DNA from: Phycisphaerales bacterium
Lineage (GTDB): Bacteria; Planctomycetota; Phycisphaerae; Phycisphaerales; SM1A02
Direction of reading: 5' to 3'
NCBI GenBank assembly: GCA_022447205.1
Contig: JAKVBQ010000001.1
Span: 1 to 64,000 of the forward strand
Length of the DNA stretch: 64,000 nt
A model generated the notes under the pieces. It had not been told where the DNA came from. It ran no database searches and saw nothing but the letters and a program-made list of their open reading frames with translations. Of this stretch, positions 36,299 through 45,658 are shown piece by piece (the first letter of the stretch is position 1; the number at the start of each line of letters is the position of its first letter). The position numbers and the translations under genes are program-made.

Positions 36299-36361
36299 GC
36301 GGACACAACACGGTATTTCAACAACTCGACAACTCAACACACGCAGCAGAAACCAGGACCA

Positions 36362-37783
36362 ATGAATTCAGACACCCTTCGAATCCTCGACTCGATCGCC
36401 CGCGACCGCAACGTCGATCGCGAGCTGCTCATCTCCGATCTCGAGCAGGCCATGGTCAGTGCCGCTCGCAAGCACTTCAACTCCCTCGATACCGAGGAGT
36501 TCGGGTGTTCGATGGACCGGTTGAGCGGTGAGATCTCGATCTGGCGCAACATCGACGAGGATGAAGTCGAACAGATCCCGCTCGAGAGCCTCGGAAGAAT
36601 CCCTGCCCAGACTGCCAAGCAGGTCATGATCCAGAAGTTCCGCGAGGACGAGCGAAACAGCCTCCTCGATGAATTCGCGAAGCGTCAGGGCGAGATCGTC
36701 ACCGGCGTCGCCCAGCGCTACGAGGGTGGCGCCCTGGTGGTGCAGGTCGATCGTGCCGAGGGCTTCATGCCCCGATCCGAACAGATCCCAGGCGAGCAGT
36801 TCCATGCCGGTGATCGGGTCCGCTGCCTCATTCTCGACGTCCGGGATGCGGGGAACCAGGTCAAGATCGTCATGAGCCGGGGCAATCCCGAGTTCATCCG
36901 TCGGCTCTTCGAGGCAGAGGTGCCCGAAGTCTCCGAGCGTGTCATCGAGATCAAGGCCATGGCGCGCGAGCCGGGATTCCGGACGAAGCTCGCCGTCAGC
37001 TCGATCGACTCGAAGGTCGATGCCGTCGGCGCATGCGTCGGCGTGCGTGGCAGTCGGATCAGGAACATCGTCGATGAGCTCGGTGGCGAGAAGATCGACA
37101 TCGTCCGGTGGAACGAGTCCAGCCAGATCCTGATCGCGAACGCACTGAAGCCCGCGGAAGTCGAGGAGGTCAGTCTCTGCTTCGAGCTCGGCCGTGCGAC
37201 GATCATCGTCAGGGACGACCAGCTCTCCCTCGCAATCGGCCGACGTGGACAGAACGTCCGTCTCGCCGCGAGGTTGACCGGTTGGGACATCGACATTCTC
37301 ACCCCGGTCGAGTTCCAGAAGGGACTGGACATCCTCGAGAGCACCGTGCGTCCCATCGAGGGCATCACCGACGAGATGCTCGACAAGATGGGGGCGCTGG
37401 GCATGATCAGTGTCTTCGACGTCGAGGAGATCGGCGAAGAGGCGCTCCAGGCCGAGCTGGAGATGAGTGCCGAACTCGCTGCGACCGTGGTCGATTCCGC
37501 GGCACTCAAGGCGAAGGAGGTCGCCGAACAGCAGGAACGGGATCGCGAGGAAGAGGAACGTCGTCGGGTCGAAGAGGAGGCAGCTGCTTCCGCCCTGCTC
37601 GACGGAGATGGGGGCGGTTCCACCGAGGACGACTCCCGTGCAGCAGCGATTCTCGGCGGAGGTCCCTTGCCGGATTCGACCGATGCCGCTCAGGAACAGG
37701 AAGACCAGGTCGACGGTGACGCTGATTCGGCGGATCCGGATGTGCCGACACCAGAAGCAACGGAACAGCCGACGAGCGACTGA
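36362..37783 (+). CDS. nusA: Transcription termination/antitermination factor NusA
   Basis: 473 residues. N-terminal RNA-polymerase-binding domain (about 1-125), S1 domain (about 128-200, GEIVTGVAQRYEGGALVVQV), and two KH domains (about 205-345) with VGACVGVRGSRIRNIVDELGGEKIDIVRW and LAIGRRGQNVRLAARLTGWDIDI. It binds RNA polymerase and nascent RNA, modulating pausing and termination. After the KH domains a helical segment and an acidic Glu/Asp-rich tail of about 80 residues replace the E. coli AR repeats. The ATG at 36362 gives the normal N-terminus; an AGGA lies just upstream. First gene of an operon with infB, rbfA and further genes. Confidence 0.94.
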   Translation: MNSDTLRILDSIARDRNVDRELLISDLEQAMVSAARKHFNSLDTEEFGCSMDRLSGEISIWRNIDEDEVEQIPLESLGRIPAQTAKQVMIQKFREDERNSLLDEFAKRQGEIVTGVAQRYEGGALVVQVDRAEGFMPRSEQIPGEQFHAGDRVRCLILDVRDAGNQVKIVMSRGNPEFIRRLFEAEVPEVSERVIEIKAMAREPGFRTKLAVSSIDSKVDAVGACVGVRGSRIRNIVDELGGEKIDIVRWNESSQILIANALKPAEVEEVSLCFELGRATIIVRDDQLSLAIGRRGQNVRLAARLTGWDIDILTPVEFQKGLDILESTVRPIEGITDEMLDKMGALGMISVFDVEEIGEEALQAELEMSAELAATVVDSAALKAKEVAEQQERDREEEERRRVEEEAAASALLDGDGGGSTEDDSRAAAILGGGPLPDSTDAAQEQEDQVDGDADSADPDVPTPEATEQPTSD

Positions 37784-37826
37784 TTCCTTCTAGAACCGGC
37801 GCTTGACGCGCCCGAGGAGATTCCAC

Positions 37827-40616
37827 TTGGCAAAGAAGACCGCGGTCATGCGGGTGCACCAGTTGGCGAAGGAGCTCGGTGTTTCGAGCAAGGATGTCGT
37901 TGCGAAGTGTCAGGCAGAGGACATTCCCGACATCACCAACCACATGTCGGCGATCTCCGTCGGCCTGTCCGTCACCGTTCGTGAATGGTTCGGTGGTGGT
38001 TCCGGCGCGTCCACTGCAGTCGAGACCGCAGCTCCGGTCGATCTGGAGAAGGTCCGAAAGAAGACACCGTCCAAGAAGAAGAAGAAGGTCGCCAAGAAGC
38101 CAGCCGCTGCGAGTCAGGCTGATGTCACAAGCTCCGAGGGCGCCGAGATTCCGACCGCCCCCGTGACCGTTCCCGTCGAGACCGTGACCGAGCCGGAGGT
38201 GCCCTCCAACGATTCCGATGTCGACACCGAACCGGCCGTGGCTGCCGAAGCGCCTCCTCCCGTCGATGGTGACCAGGGAGATGCTCCTGGAGAACTCGGA
38301 CCCGACGGCTCGACCGAGACGCCGGTCATGAACGTGCCGAGTCGACCGGATGTCGTCTCGCCTGCCGGTGAGCAGCTCACTGAGAAGAAGAAGGTGAAGC
38401 TTTCAGGACCGGTCGTGGTCAGGGTCGAACAGCCGGATGTCATGCCTGAGCCGCGACAGCCGCGTCAGGACCGGCGTTCCGACATGCCGCAGAGGAGTGC
38501 CCCGCGTACCGGCGGAGGCGTTCGTGGCGTCGAATATCCCGTCGAGATGCCCCCTGGCCAGGCAGGTGGTCGAGGTACAGGAGGCAAGGACAGGGGTGGG
38601 GATCGGCGCCAGCGTGGCGGTGACCGACGTCGAGGTGGCGAAGGTGGCGGTCGTTCAAGCCGTTCCTTCGGTCAGGGAAATCAGGGCGGCGGTCACGGTG
38701 GTGGCCGGAATACATGGCGTGACCAGGACCTGCTCGAGCGGGATCGGCGGCTCAATGCCGCAGGTGGCTTCTTCAAGCGACACCGTCAGGATCGTTCGAA
38801 GCGGCGTGGTTCAAGGCAGGTCGTTCATCAGCGACCCGAGGGCCCCGTCAAGGTGGTCGAGCCGATCATGATCAAGGAACTTTCCGCCGCGACCGGAGTC
38901 AAGGCGAACGACATCCTCAAGCAGCTCTTCATGCAGGGCGTGATGACCAACATCAACGCCACGATCGAGACGGAACAGGCGATCGAGGTGATGGCCGAAT
39001 ACGACATCGAGCTTGAGGTGGTCGAGTACAAGACCGCAGCCGAGCAGATCGAGCAGCAGTTCGAGGATCGAGACCGTGAGGATGAGGGACCTCGTGCTCC
39101 CATCGTCACGATCCTCGGCCATGTCGACCATGGCAAGACCTCCCTGCTGGATTGCATCCGGCAGGCGAACGTCGCCGAAGGCGAGGCGGGCGGCATCACC
39201 CAGGCCACGAGTGCCTTCCGGGTCCCGGTCAAGGCCGGTGACGGTGATCGCGTGGTCACCTTCATCGATACTCCGGGTCACGAGGCGTTCACCGAGATGC
39301 GTGCCCGTGGTGCGAAGGTCACGGACATCGTGGTCCTCGTCGTGGCCGCGGATGACGGCGTGATGCCTCAGACGATCGAGTCGATCAACCACTCCAAGGC
39401 CGCCGGCGTTCCGATCGTCGTCGCCCTCAACAAGATCGATCGCCCGGACGCCACGGAAGCGAACATTCAGAGGATTCTCGGTCAGCTGGCCGAGCACGAG
39501 TTGAACCCCGTGGAATGGGGCGGCTCCACCGAGGTCGTGAAGACGAGCGCGATCAAGGGTGAAGGTATCCAGGACCTGCTCGACACCCTCGATTTCCAGG
39601 CGGAGCTTCTCGAACTGAAGGCTGATTTCGCCGGCAATTCCGAAGGCACGGTGCTCGAGGCCCAGGTCGAGGAGGGCCGGGGTTCCGTTGCTCGTGTCCT
39701 CGTCCAGGAGGGGCAGCTGCGCAAGGGTGACTTCATCGTCGCGGGCCGTGCTTTCGGGCGCGTTCGTGACATCGTGGACGACCGAGGGAAGCGGATCGAC
39801 GAGGCTGGCCCATCGACTCCGATCGCTCTGTCCGGTATCGATGAAGTCCCCAATGCGGGTGACAAGTTCTATGTGGTCGACAGCCTGAAGGCTGCGGAGA
39901 GTGCGGCCGAGGAGACCAGACTCGCCGATCGTGAACGTGACCTCGCCCAGCCGAAGGTCACGCTCGACAACATCTTCGATCGCATGAAGGACTCCGGTGC
40001 CAAGGAACTTCCGCTGGTCGTCAAGGGCGATGTGCAGGGATCGGTCGAGACCCTGCGTACCGTGCTCGGCAAGATCGGAAGCGACGAGGTTCGTGTGTCG
40101 ATCAAGCATGCTGCAGTCGGCGGGATCAGCGAGAGCGATGTGATGCTCGCGAATGCAACCGGTGCGATCGTGATCGGGTTCAACGTGACGACCACGCCCA
40201 AGGCTCGCGCCGTCGCAGAGCAGCGTGGCGTCGACATTCGTCTCTACGACGTCATCTACGACATCACTGACGACGTGACCAAGGCCGCTGCGGGGCTGCT
40301 TGCCCCGGAGCTCAAGCTCGAGGTCCTCGGGCATGCAGAGGTCCGCGACGTCTTCCGGGTCTCCAAGGTCGGAATGGTCGCCGGGTGCTACATCACCGAC
40401 GGTTTCGTCGAGCGAAACTCCCAGATCCGCGTCACTCGCGATGGCATCGTCATCGAGAATGACCGCCGTCTCGAGCAGCTCAAGCGATTCAAGGATGACG
40501 TCAAGGAAGTGAAGTCGGGCATGGAATGTGGCATGAAGATCGACGGCTACGACGACATCAAGGCCGGCGACGTGCTTGAGTGTTACAAGACGATCGAGAT
40601 CGCCAGGACGCTCTGA
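37827..40616 (+). CDS. infB: Translation initiation factor IF-2
   Basis: About 929 residues. A TTG start at 37827 is chosen: GAGGAG lies 8 nt upstream and the product then begins [18 protein letters not shown], the standard IF-2 start. The N-terminal IF2_N segment is followed by a long low-complexity region (Lys-rich, then Pro/Val/Glu, then Gly/Arg-rich about 210-310). The G domain has [20 protein letters not shown] and NKID. Domains II to IV complete the factor, with [10 protein letters not shown] and a C-terminal initiator-tRNA-binding domain. IF-2 delivers formyl-Met-tRNA to the 30S subunit. It lies 43 bp after nusA. Confidence 0.96.
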   Translation: MAKKTAVMRVHQLAKELGVSSKDVVAKCQAEDIPDITNHMSAISVGLSVTVREWFGGGSGASTAVETAAPVDLEKVRKKTPSKKKKKVAKKPAAASQADVTSSEGAEIPTAPVTVPVETVTEPEVPSNDSDVDTEPAVAAEAPPPVDGDQGDAPGELGPDGSTETPVMNVPSRPDVVSPAGEQLTEKKKVKLSGPVVVRVEQPDVMPEPRQPRQDRRSDMPQRSAPRTGGGVRGVEYPVEMPPGQAGGRGTGGKDRGGDRRQRGGDRRRGGEGGGRSSRSFGQGNQGGGHGGGRNTWRDQDLLERDRRLNAAGGFFKRHRQDRSKRRGSRQVVHQRPEGPVKVVEPIMIKELSAATGVKANDILKQLFMQGVMTNINATIETEQAIEVMAEYDIELEVVEYKTAAEQIEQQFEDRDREDEGPRAPIVTILGHVDHGKTSLLDCIRQANVAEGEAGGITQATSAFRVPVKAGDGDRVVTFIDTPGHEAFTEMRARGAKVTDIVVLVVAADDGVMPQTIESINHSKAAGVPIVVALNKIDRPDATEANIQRILGQLAEHELNPVEWGGSTEVVKTSAIKGEGIQDLLDTLDFQAELLELKADFAGNSEGTVLEAQVEEGRGSVARVLVQEGQLRKGDFIVAGRAFGRVRDIVDDRGKRIDEAGPSTPIALSGIDEVPNAGDKFYVVDSLKAAESAAEETRLADRERDLAQPKVTLDNIFDRMKDSGAKELPLVVKGDVQGSVETLRTVLGKIGSDEVRVSIKHAAVGGISESDVMLANATGAIVIGFNVTTTPKARAVAEQRGVDIRLYDVIYDITDDVTKAAAGLLAPELKLEVLGHAEVRDVFRVSKVGMVAGCYITDGFVERNSQIRVTRDGIVIENDRRLEQLKRFKDDVKEVKSGMECGMKIDGYDDIKAGDVLECYKTIEIARTL

Positions 40617-40645
40617 GCGAATCATTCCATGGGCGTGAGCATGCC

Positions 40646-41083
40646 ATGAAGGCACGAAACTCCAATCATGAGGATGGATCGACCTCCACTCGCGTCGCGA
40701 GGGTCGAGTCGAGCATCTGCAAGGCGATACAGGTTTCCCTGGCCAGGGGGCTGGGTGATCCGCGTATCTGCGGCCTGGTCTCGGTCATCGGAGTCGACGT
40801 GTCGCCCGATCTTTCCGGTGCTCGGGTGAGGGTGTCCGTCGTGCCGGAGAAGTATGAACCACGCGTCCTGAGCGGACTTCAGTCCGCCTCGGGAAAGTTG
40901 CGCGGTGAGATCGGTCACCATGCAAGGCTTCGCAAGGTGCCGAGGCTCACATTTGAAATCGACAGGTCAATCAAGCGGCAGGCCGAACTGGAAGCCCTGG
41001 TTCGGTCGGAAGAACCGCATCTCGATCCCGAGGCACCCATGGGGGATGCGCCGGCGATCGACAAGGAGGCGAACGGAACGTGA
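40646..41083 (+). CDS. rbfA: Ribosome-binding factor A
   Basis: 145 residues from the ATG at 40646, with a KH-like fold needed for late 16S rRNA processing and 30S maturation. STRVARVESSICKAIQVSLARGLGDPRI, VSVIGVDVSPDLSGARVRVSV and LRKVPRLTFEIDRSIKRQAELEAL are the family landmarks (RVAxxIxxxLaxxLxDPRI, ...VPxLxFxxDxS). The position after infB is the conserved one. The stop overlaps the next GTG start (GTGA). The C-terminal 20 residues are an acidic extension. Confidence 0.9.
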   Translation: MKARNSNHEDGSTSTRVARVESSICKAIQVSLARGLGDPRICGLVSVIGVDVSPDLSGARVRVSVVPEKYEPRVLSGLQSASGKLRGEIGHHARLRKVPRLTFEIDRSIKRQAELEALVRSEEPHLDPEAPMGDAPAIDKEANGT

Positions 41084-42051
41084 AGAGCGGAGTTGCAGAT
41101 CCTGCCAAGCTGAAGACCTTGCTCAAGAAGCTTGGGTCGCATGAACCAGTCCCGTCCGCCGGTGAAGGTGAGACCGGCTACGACGATCCCATCGCGGTCA
41201 TCGTGTTCAGCTTCCTCCTCTGGGAATCGACGACCCAGCAGGCGAGGGATGCCATGAACAAGATCGTGGAGTCGGTCGTCGACTTCAACGATCTTCGAGT
41301 CTGTCTCCCCGGCGAGGTTGTCGCGAAGATCGGCGCACGCTATCCCAATGGGATCGAACGCGCCCAGCGCCTGAAGGACACCCTTCATTCGATCTACCTT
41401 GCGCATCATGCGGTGTCTCTGGACTCCCTCCAGTCCGCCGGCAAGCGTGAGGTCAGATCCTTTGTTGAAGGATTGAAGGGCATCCCTCCCTTCGTCTCCT
41501 CCTGGGTGCTCCAGCGCTGCTACGAGGTTCACACCATTCCGGTCGATGACCGCCTGGTGGATCTGCTGGTGGAGAAGGGTGTCCTGACGGAGGTCGCTGA
41601 TCCGTCCGAGGTCGGAAAGTGGCTCGCACGCCAGGTGAAGAGCAGCGATGGCAGGAAGGTTGAAGCCGCATTGCGTGCTTTCGTGGATTCCTCTCCGAAG
41701 CCGACTCGCAAGTCGCCTGGCAAGTCGAAGGCCACTGGCAAGAAGGCTGCTGCCAAGAAGACTGCCAAGAAGGCTCCGGAGAAGAAGGCCGCCAAGAAGA
41801 AGGCGCCTGCGAAGAAGACCACCAAGAAGGCTCCGGCCAAGAAGAAGGCACCTGTGAAGAAGGCCGCCAAGAAGGTCGCCAAGAAGGCTCCAGCCAAGAA
41901 GAAGGCTGCCAAGAAGGCTGCCAAGAAGGCTGCCAAGAAGACCGCCAAGAAGACCGCCAAGAAGGCCGCCAAGAAGACCGCCAAGAAGGCCGCGAAGAAG
42001 ACCACCAAGAAGACTGCAAAGAAGAAGACCGCGAAGAAGTCAGGCCGTTGA
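41080..42051 (+). CDS. HhH/endonuclease-III-like protein with histone-H1-like Lys/Ala tail
   Basis: 323 residues. The GTG start at 41080 overlaps the rbfA stop (GTGA) and AAGGAGG lies about 10 nt upstream. Residues about 35-200 resemble the HhH-GPD fold: FSFLLWESTTQQARDAM for the first helices, LKGIPPFVSSWVLQRC (132-147) for the helix-hairpin-helix and IPVDDRLVDLL, in which Asp156 aligns with the catalytic Asp of endonuclease III. The catalytic Lys position of GVGRKTA is not Lys here, and no iron-sulfur Cys cluster is present. Residues about 205-323 are almost wholly Lys, Ala, Thr and Pro in KKAAKKTAKK units like histone H1 or HctB tails. DNA binding is near certain; base-excision activity is doubtful. 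Confidence 0.75.
   Translation: MKSGVADPAKLKTLLKKLGSHEPVPSAGEGETGYDDPIAVIVFSFLLWESTTQQARDAMNKIVESVVDFNDLRVCLPGEVVAKIGARYPNGIERAQRLKDTLHSIYLAHHAVSLDSLQSAGKREVRSFVEGLKGIPPFVSSWVLQRCYEVHTIPVDDRLVDLLVEKGVLTEVADPSEVGKWLARQVKSSDGRKVEAALRAFVDSSPKPTRKSPGKSKATGKKAAAKKTAKKAPEKKAAKKKAPAKKTTKKAPAKKKAPVKKAAKKVAKKAPAKKKAAKKAAKKAAKKTAKKTAKKAAKKTAKKAAKKTTKKTAKKKTAKKSGR
41715..42045 (+). repeat. Low-complexity AAGAAG-rich repeats encoding the Lys/Ala tail
   Basis: Imperfect 12-15 bp units of GCCAAGAAG-type sequence run for about 330 bp, encoding KKAAKK. The purine-biased tract is distinctive against the surrounding sequence and is prone to in-frame expansion or contraction. Confidence 0.75.
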
Positions 42052-42125
42052 TCGCGGGTCTGCGCTAAGGGACAACACTTCCATCAGGAGTGTCATCCGG
42101 TTCCTGGTCATCAGGAGGACAGAAC

Positions 42126-42872
42126 ATGGCCGGCCACAGCAAATGGGCGAACATCAAGCACCGCAAGGGAAGGCAGGATGCGCGGCGTGCCAAGATCTGG
42201 TCGCGTTGTTCCAGGGCGATCATCGTCGCTGCTCAGCAGGGTGGAGCTGATCCCGAATTCAACGTGACACTTCGCTATGCGATCGAGGCAGCCAAGGCTG
42301 CCAACATGCCCAAGGACAACATCGCCAAGGCGATCAAGAAGGGTTCCGGCCAGGATGGAACCGCGGAGCGGTTCGAAGAGGTTCGCTACGAGGGCTATGG
42401 TGCTGGTGGCGTTGCAGTCCTCGTCGACACCTTGATCTCGAATCCCCAGAAGACCGCACCCGAGATTCGATCCCTCTTCGACAAGAACGTGGGCAAACTC
42501 GGTCAGTCCGGATCCGTCTCCTTCGGCTTCACCCACCAGGGCCTTCTCTTCATCGATGGAACCAGGATCACCGAGGAGGCCCTCATGGAGCTCGCCCTTG
42601 AGGCTGGTGCAGAGGACATTTCCGAGGATGGGGGACTGCTGCAGGTGACCACCGCACCCGCGGATTACCTCACCGTGAAGGCTGCTCTCGAGGCAGCGGA
42701 TCTGGAGTTCGAGAGCGCCGAACTGACCTGGACGCCCCAGATGACGGTCGCCTGCGACATGAAGCTGGGGCAACAGGTGATGCGTCTTGTCGATGCACTG
42801 GATGATCACGATGACGTCCAGGCCGTCTACCACAATGCCGAACTCCCGGACGAGCTGCTCAGCCAGGGCTGA
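42126..42872 (+). CDS. yebC: YebC/PmpR-family protein
   Basis: 248 residues. Begins MAGHSKWANIKHRKGRQDARRAKIWS, the invariant YebC N-terminus, and later has GYGAGGVAVLVDTLISNPQKTAPEIRSLFDKN and GSVSFGF. YebC proteins were annotated as transcription regulators; more recent work links several of them to translation of difficult, for example proline-rich, sequences. AGGAGG precedes the ATG by 7 nt. It follows the HhH/H1-like gene and precedes acylphosphatase, probably in the same transcript as nusA-infB-rbfA. Confidence 0.94.
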   Translation: MAGHSKWANIKHRKGRQDARRAKIWSRCSRAIIVAAQQGGADPEFNVTLRYAIEAAKAANMPKDNIAKAIKKGSGQDGTAERFEEVRYEGYGAGGVAVLVDTLISNPQKTAPEIRSLFDKNVGKLGQSGSVSFGFTHQGLLFIDGTRITEEALMELALEAGAEDISEDGGLLQVTTAPADYLTVKAALEAADLEFESAELTWTPQMTVACDMKLGQQVMRLVDALDDHDDVQAVYHNAELPDELLSQG

Positions 42873-42889
42873 TCGGCCCCCTTCACCTC

Positions 42890-43168
42890 ATGTCACGAGT
42901 CCTTGCCGAGATCCTCTTCCATGGTCACGTTCAGGGAGTCGGGTTTCGATGGACCGTGGCTCGTCAAGCAGAGTCACTCGGGATCGATGGCTGGGTCCGG
43001 AATGAATCGGATGGGACGGTTCGTCTGGTCGCGGAATGCCCACGAGAGGCACTAGAAGCCCTTCTGGACGGGATCGAGCGGCATCTTCCGGGGCATGTCA
43101 GCCATCAGGATCGTGATTTCTCTTCTCCACGAGGTGAGTTCTCGGGATTTCGCATTCTCAAGGGGTGA
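42890..43168 (+). CDS. acyP: Acylphosphatase
   Basis: 92 residues, the normal size. It hydrolyses acyl phosphates such as carbamoyl or acetyl phosphate. The phosphate-binding motif GHVQGVGFRWTV contains the catalytic Arg, and the catalytic Asn lies in GWVRNESDGTVRLVAEC. It is 17 bp downstream of yebC on the same strand. The ATG at 42890 gives the usual short N-terminus. Confidence 0.93.
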   Translation: MSRVLAEILFHGHVQGVGFRWTVARQAESLGIDGWVRNESDGTVRLVAECPREALEALLDGIERHLPGHVSHQDRDFSSPRGEFSGFRILKG

Positions 43169-43243
43169 TCTCACCGATAGAAAGGGATCTCACGGTTCTT
43201 TCTCCTGTCCCGGAACGAGCCGGCAGGACCCTGGAGTCATTCG

Positions 43244-43675
43244 ATGATGTCACGAAGTCACACCCTCGCACTGCTCGGTTGCCTTGCACTCCTTGTCGGG
43301 TGCACCAGCAGGTCGGAAGTCTTCGACGGACGTTCGCCCGAACAGGTCTGGACTGCCATGGTGACGGTTGCAGAGGAACCTCGTTACGAGAAGTGGATCG
43401 TCGTCGAGAACAACGTCTGGGTGGACGCCGTGTTCGACAGAGTGGAGATCCAGAGAACCCTCAAGCGTGACCACCACAGCCACGGTTCCGGCGCCGTGCG
43501 TGAGACTCAGGATCTCGAGATGCAGGTGGTTCTCGAGAGAACCGAGCCACCGGCAGTCACCGTGACTGTTCGCAATGCCATGATTCGAGGCAAGGGCATC
43601 ATGGCGATCGACCACTTCATGATGGAGCTCCGTGATCTTCTCGGGCCACGGGAGACTGTTTCAGCTGGTGGCTGA
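43244..43675 (+). CDS. Small predicted lipoprotein, unknown function
   Basis: 143 residues. The signal peptide ends in lipobox LLVGC (Cys20). The mature part is a single small domain (SPEQVWTAMVTVAEEPRYEKWIVVENNVWVDAVFDRVEIQR...) that alternates strands and helices; I do not recognise the family. Two adjacent ATG codons (43244, 43247) are both possible starts. It lies between acyP and the VTT-domain gene with short gaps, so it may belong to the same transcript. Confidence 0.6.
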   Translation: MMSRSHTLALLGCLALLVGCTSRSEVFDGRSPEQVWTAMVTVAEEPRYEKWIVVENNVWVDAVFDRVEIQRTLKRDHHSHGSGAVRETQDLEMQVVLERTEPPAVTVTVRNAMIRGKGIMAIDHFMMELRDLLGPRETVSAGG

Positions 43676-43712
43676 CTCCTCCAGACCGGGATGAAGAGGC
43701 GAGCCTTGAGCG

Positions 43713-44525
43713 ATGTCCGATCTGAACGATGTGAACCAACCGAAGCATTCCGATGACACTCGAGCTGTCGAGGCAGCCACCGAGGAGCGGTCGGTGCGCG
43801 TCGTGCTCTCCACGGTGCTGGGAATCTCCTTCGTCGTGTTTCCGGTCTTTCTCGGGTTCTGGCTGCTTGCGAACATCAAGGGCATCGGGGCGAGCCTGCT
43901 GATGCTTCCCGGTCCCCAGATGATCGAGATTCCCCTGCTCGGTCTTCTCGTCTACATCGTGGGCTTCGCCCTGACGAGCGGTCTCGGTATTCTTCCCACG
44001 TACGCCCAGTCGATCTTCGGGGGATGGATCTTCGGTTTCTCACTCGGTGTTCCGGCGGCGCTCCTGGGATTCACCGGCGGGGCACTGCTCGGCTGGATGA
44101 TCTGCCGGGTCGTGTCCAGTGACGCTGTCACCCGAAGGATCGATCGGAATCCCCGATGGAGAGTCATCCGTCGCGCATTCGTGGATGAGAGCCCGATGCG
44201 CACCCTGGGGCTCGTGACGCTCGTTCGTTTTCCTCCGAACTCGCCGTTCGCACTCACCAACCTCGCTCTAGCCGTCAGTGGCGTCCGGATCCTTCCCTAC
44301 GCCATCGGCACGTTCGTTGGGATGGCACCGAGGACGATCGTGGCATGCGTTCTTGCCGCCAGTGCAGCCGAGACCGGTGCCGTTGACATCCAGACCTTCA
44401 TCAAGGACAAGGGGACATGGCCTCTTGTGATCGGAGTTGTCGTCATGATCCTGGCGCTGGCGATCCTCAGCAAGATCGGCAATGCGGCCATTGCCAGGGC
44501 ATTTCCGGGAGTCGAGACATCATGA
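43713..44525 (+). CDS. VTT-domain (TVP38/TMEM64, DedA-like) membrane protein
   Basis: 270 residues with about six membrane helices. The VTT/SNARE-associated region contains IFGGWIFGFSLGVPAALLGFTGGALLGWMICRVV, and VTLVRFPPNSPFALTNLALAVSGVRILPYAIGTFVGMAPRTI, which matches the conserved F/YxxR...PxxP-F-x-x-x-N-x-x-x-G pattern. DedA-type proteins are implicated in lipid-carrier or phospholipid flipping. Its stop overlaps the following glycosyltransferase ATG (ATGA), which suggests a shared envelope-glycan or lipid role. Confidence 0.82.
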   Translation: MSDLNDVNQPKHSDDTRAVEAATEERSVRVVLSTVLGISFVVFPVFLGFWLLANIKGIGASLLMLPGPQMIEIPLLGLLVYIVGFALTSGLGILPTYAQSIFGGWIFGFSLGVPAALLGFTGGALLGWMICRVVSSDAVTRRIDRNPRWRVIRRAFVDESPMRTLGLVTLVRFPPNSPFALTNLALAVSGVRILPYAIGTFVGMAPRTIVACVLAASAAETGAVDIQTFIKDKGTWPLVIGVVVMILALAILSKIGNAAIARAFPGVETS

Positions 44526-45646
44526 AGATCGTCATCTCCTGCGGAACACCGGAATTCCTGCTCGCACGGCAGAACTGGCTTCTTGCCGAGGAGCTCCAGA
44601 CACGGGGTCATGACGTGACCTTGATCTCGGGCGGTGCTCGATTCGACCTGATCGGTGAATGGAAGAAGTGCGCAGTCACCACCTGGCCGTCATACCAGCC
44701 TTGTCACCTCAGGGACTTCCGATTCGGCGTGAAGCTCTTCAGGAAGCTGAAGCCGGACGTCGTCGTCGCCAACTGGATGAGCGTGAACGTCGCCATGCCC
44801 ACGGCGAGATTCACCCGGGTCCCGGTCAGGATCGCCTGGTACAGGCACTGCTGGCCGGAGAACGACGCGGACATGAAGCGAAACTTCTTCGTCAAGAACT
44901 ACATCAAGTTCGGGAAGCGATTCGCACTCTCCTGCGCCACGCACCTCGCCCCTGTCTCCGAGGTGGCGAAGGTCGACGCACAGACCGTCTTCGGGGTCTC
45001 CGAGCGGAAGTGCAGGGTCTTCAACACCTGCCGCCTCGACCCCATGGATTCGATCACCGGGGAACTTCCGGCCAAGCCGAAGGACCATGTCCGCATCATC
45101 TGCGTCGCACGACTTGTCGACATCAAGGGGCAGGATCTGCTGATCAAGGCGGCCGCCCTGATGAAGAAGAGCCATCCAGACCTGCCGTTCAAGTTCCAGA
45201 TCGTGGGAGGGGGTCCCCGACTCCACGACTACACCGCACTGATCGAGGAGTTGGGTGTTGGTGACGTAGTCGATCTTGTCGGCCACGTCGGACATGAAGA
45301 GGTCTACGAACGCATGGCGGCCTCGCACGTCTTCGCCCTCGCCACCAGGTGGGATGCCGGTCCCGGGGTGGTCGGTGAAGCGCTCGGCATGGGGCTGCCG
45401 GTGATGATCGCGGAGTGGGACGAGAACATCCGCTCCCTGCTCGGAGGCACCGACGCGATCCGTCTCCTGCCTGTGGAGTCTCCGGAAGCCTTTGCCAGGA
45501 ACCTGATCGAGTTCGTCTCCGATCCGGAGATTCGCCAGAGGATGACCACCCCGGCACGACAGATCTTCCGTGAGCGTTTCGACCTCAAGGTCTGGATTCA
45601 GAATGCCGCGAACTGGTTCGAGGAGCTGCACGAAGCGTCGAGCTGA
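44522..45646 (+). CDS. Family 4 glycosyltransferase (GT-B fold)
   Basis: 374 residues from the ATG at 44522, which overlaps the preceding stop by 4 bp. The N-terminal half binds the acceptor (LARQNWLLAEELQTRGHDVTLISGG). The C-terminal half is a GT4/Glycos_transf_1 domain: RIICVARLVDIKGQDLLIKAAALM, FQIVGGGPRLHDYTALIEELG, VVDLVGHVGHEEVYERMAASHVFALATRWDAGPGVVGEALGMGLPVM, where the Glu of GEALGMG contacts the nucleotide-sugar. The exact donor is unknown. Pairing with a VTT protein suggests cell-surface glycan or glycolipid synthesis. It converges on efp. Confidence 0.85.
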   Translation: MKIVISCGTPEFLLARQNWLLAEELQTRGHDVTLISGGARFDLIGEWKKCAVTTWPSYQPCHLRDFRFGVKLFRKLKPDVVVANWMSVNVAMPTARFTRVPVRIAWYRHCWPENDADMKRNFFVKNYIKFGKRFALSCATHLAPVSEVAKVDAQTVFGVSERKCRVFNTCRLDPMDSITGELPAKPKDHVRIICVARLVDIKGQDLLIKAAALMKKSHPDLPFKFQIVGGGPRLHDYTALIEELGVGDVVDLVGHVGHEEVYERMAASHVFALATRWDAGPGVVGEALGMGLPVMIAEWDENIRSLLGGTDAIRLLPVESPEAFARNLIEFVSDPEIRQRMTTPARQIFRERFDLKVWIQNAANWFEELHEASS

Positions 45647-45658
45647 GCCTCGGGTGCG

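Larger units (their letters stand above)
35903..36361 (+). other. 459-bp region between fliM and nusA: terminator tail, promoter and structured nusA leader
   Basis: No gene is convincing here; short frames lack ribosome-binding sites, and rimP, which usually precedes nusA, is absent. It holds the fliM terminator tail, a promoter-like pair, a hairpin at the predicted RNA 5' end, three further hairpins (36188-36298), and an A/C-rich unstructured stretch of about 60 nt before the nusA ATG. Confidence 0.6.

Noticed and set aside
38811-40655. 614-residue minus-strand frame across infB
   Set aside because: Antisense shadow of a strongly conserved gene; no homology recognised.
41715-42045. AAGAAG-rich tract as a possible replication origin or DNA-unwinding element
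   Set aside because: It is coding sequence for a Lys/Ala tail with regular codon structure; no DnaA boxes seen.
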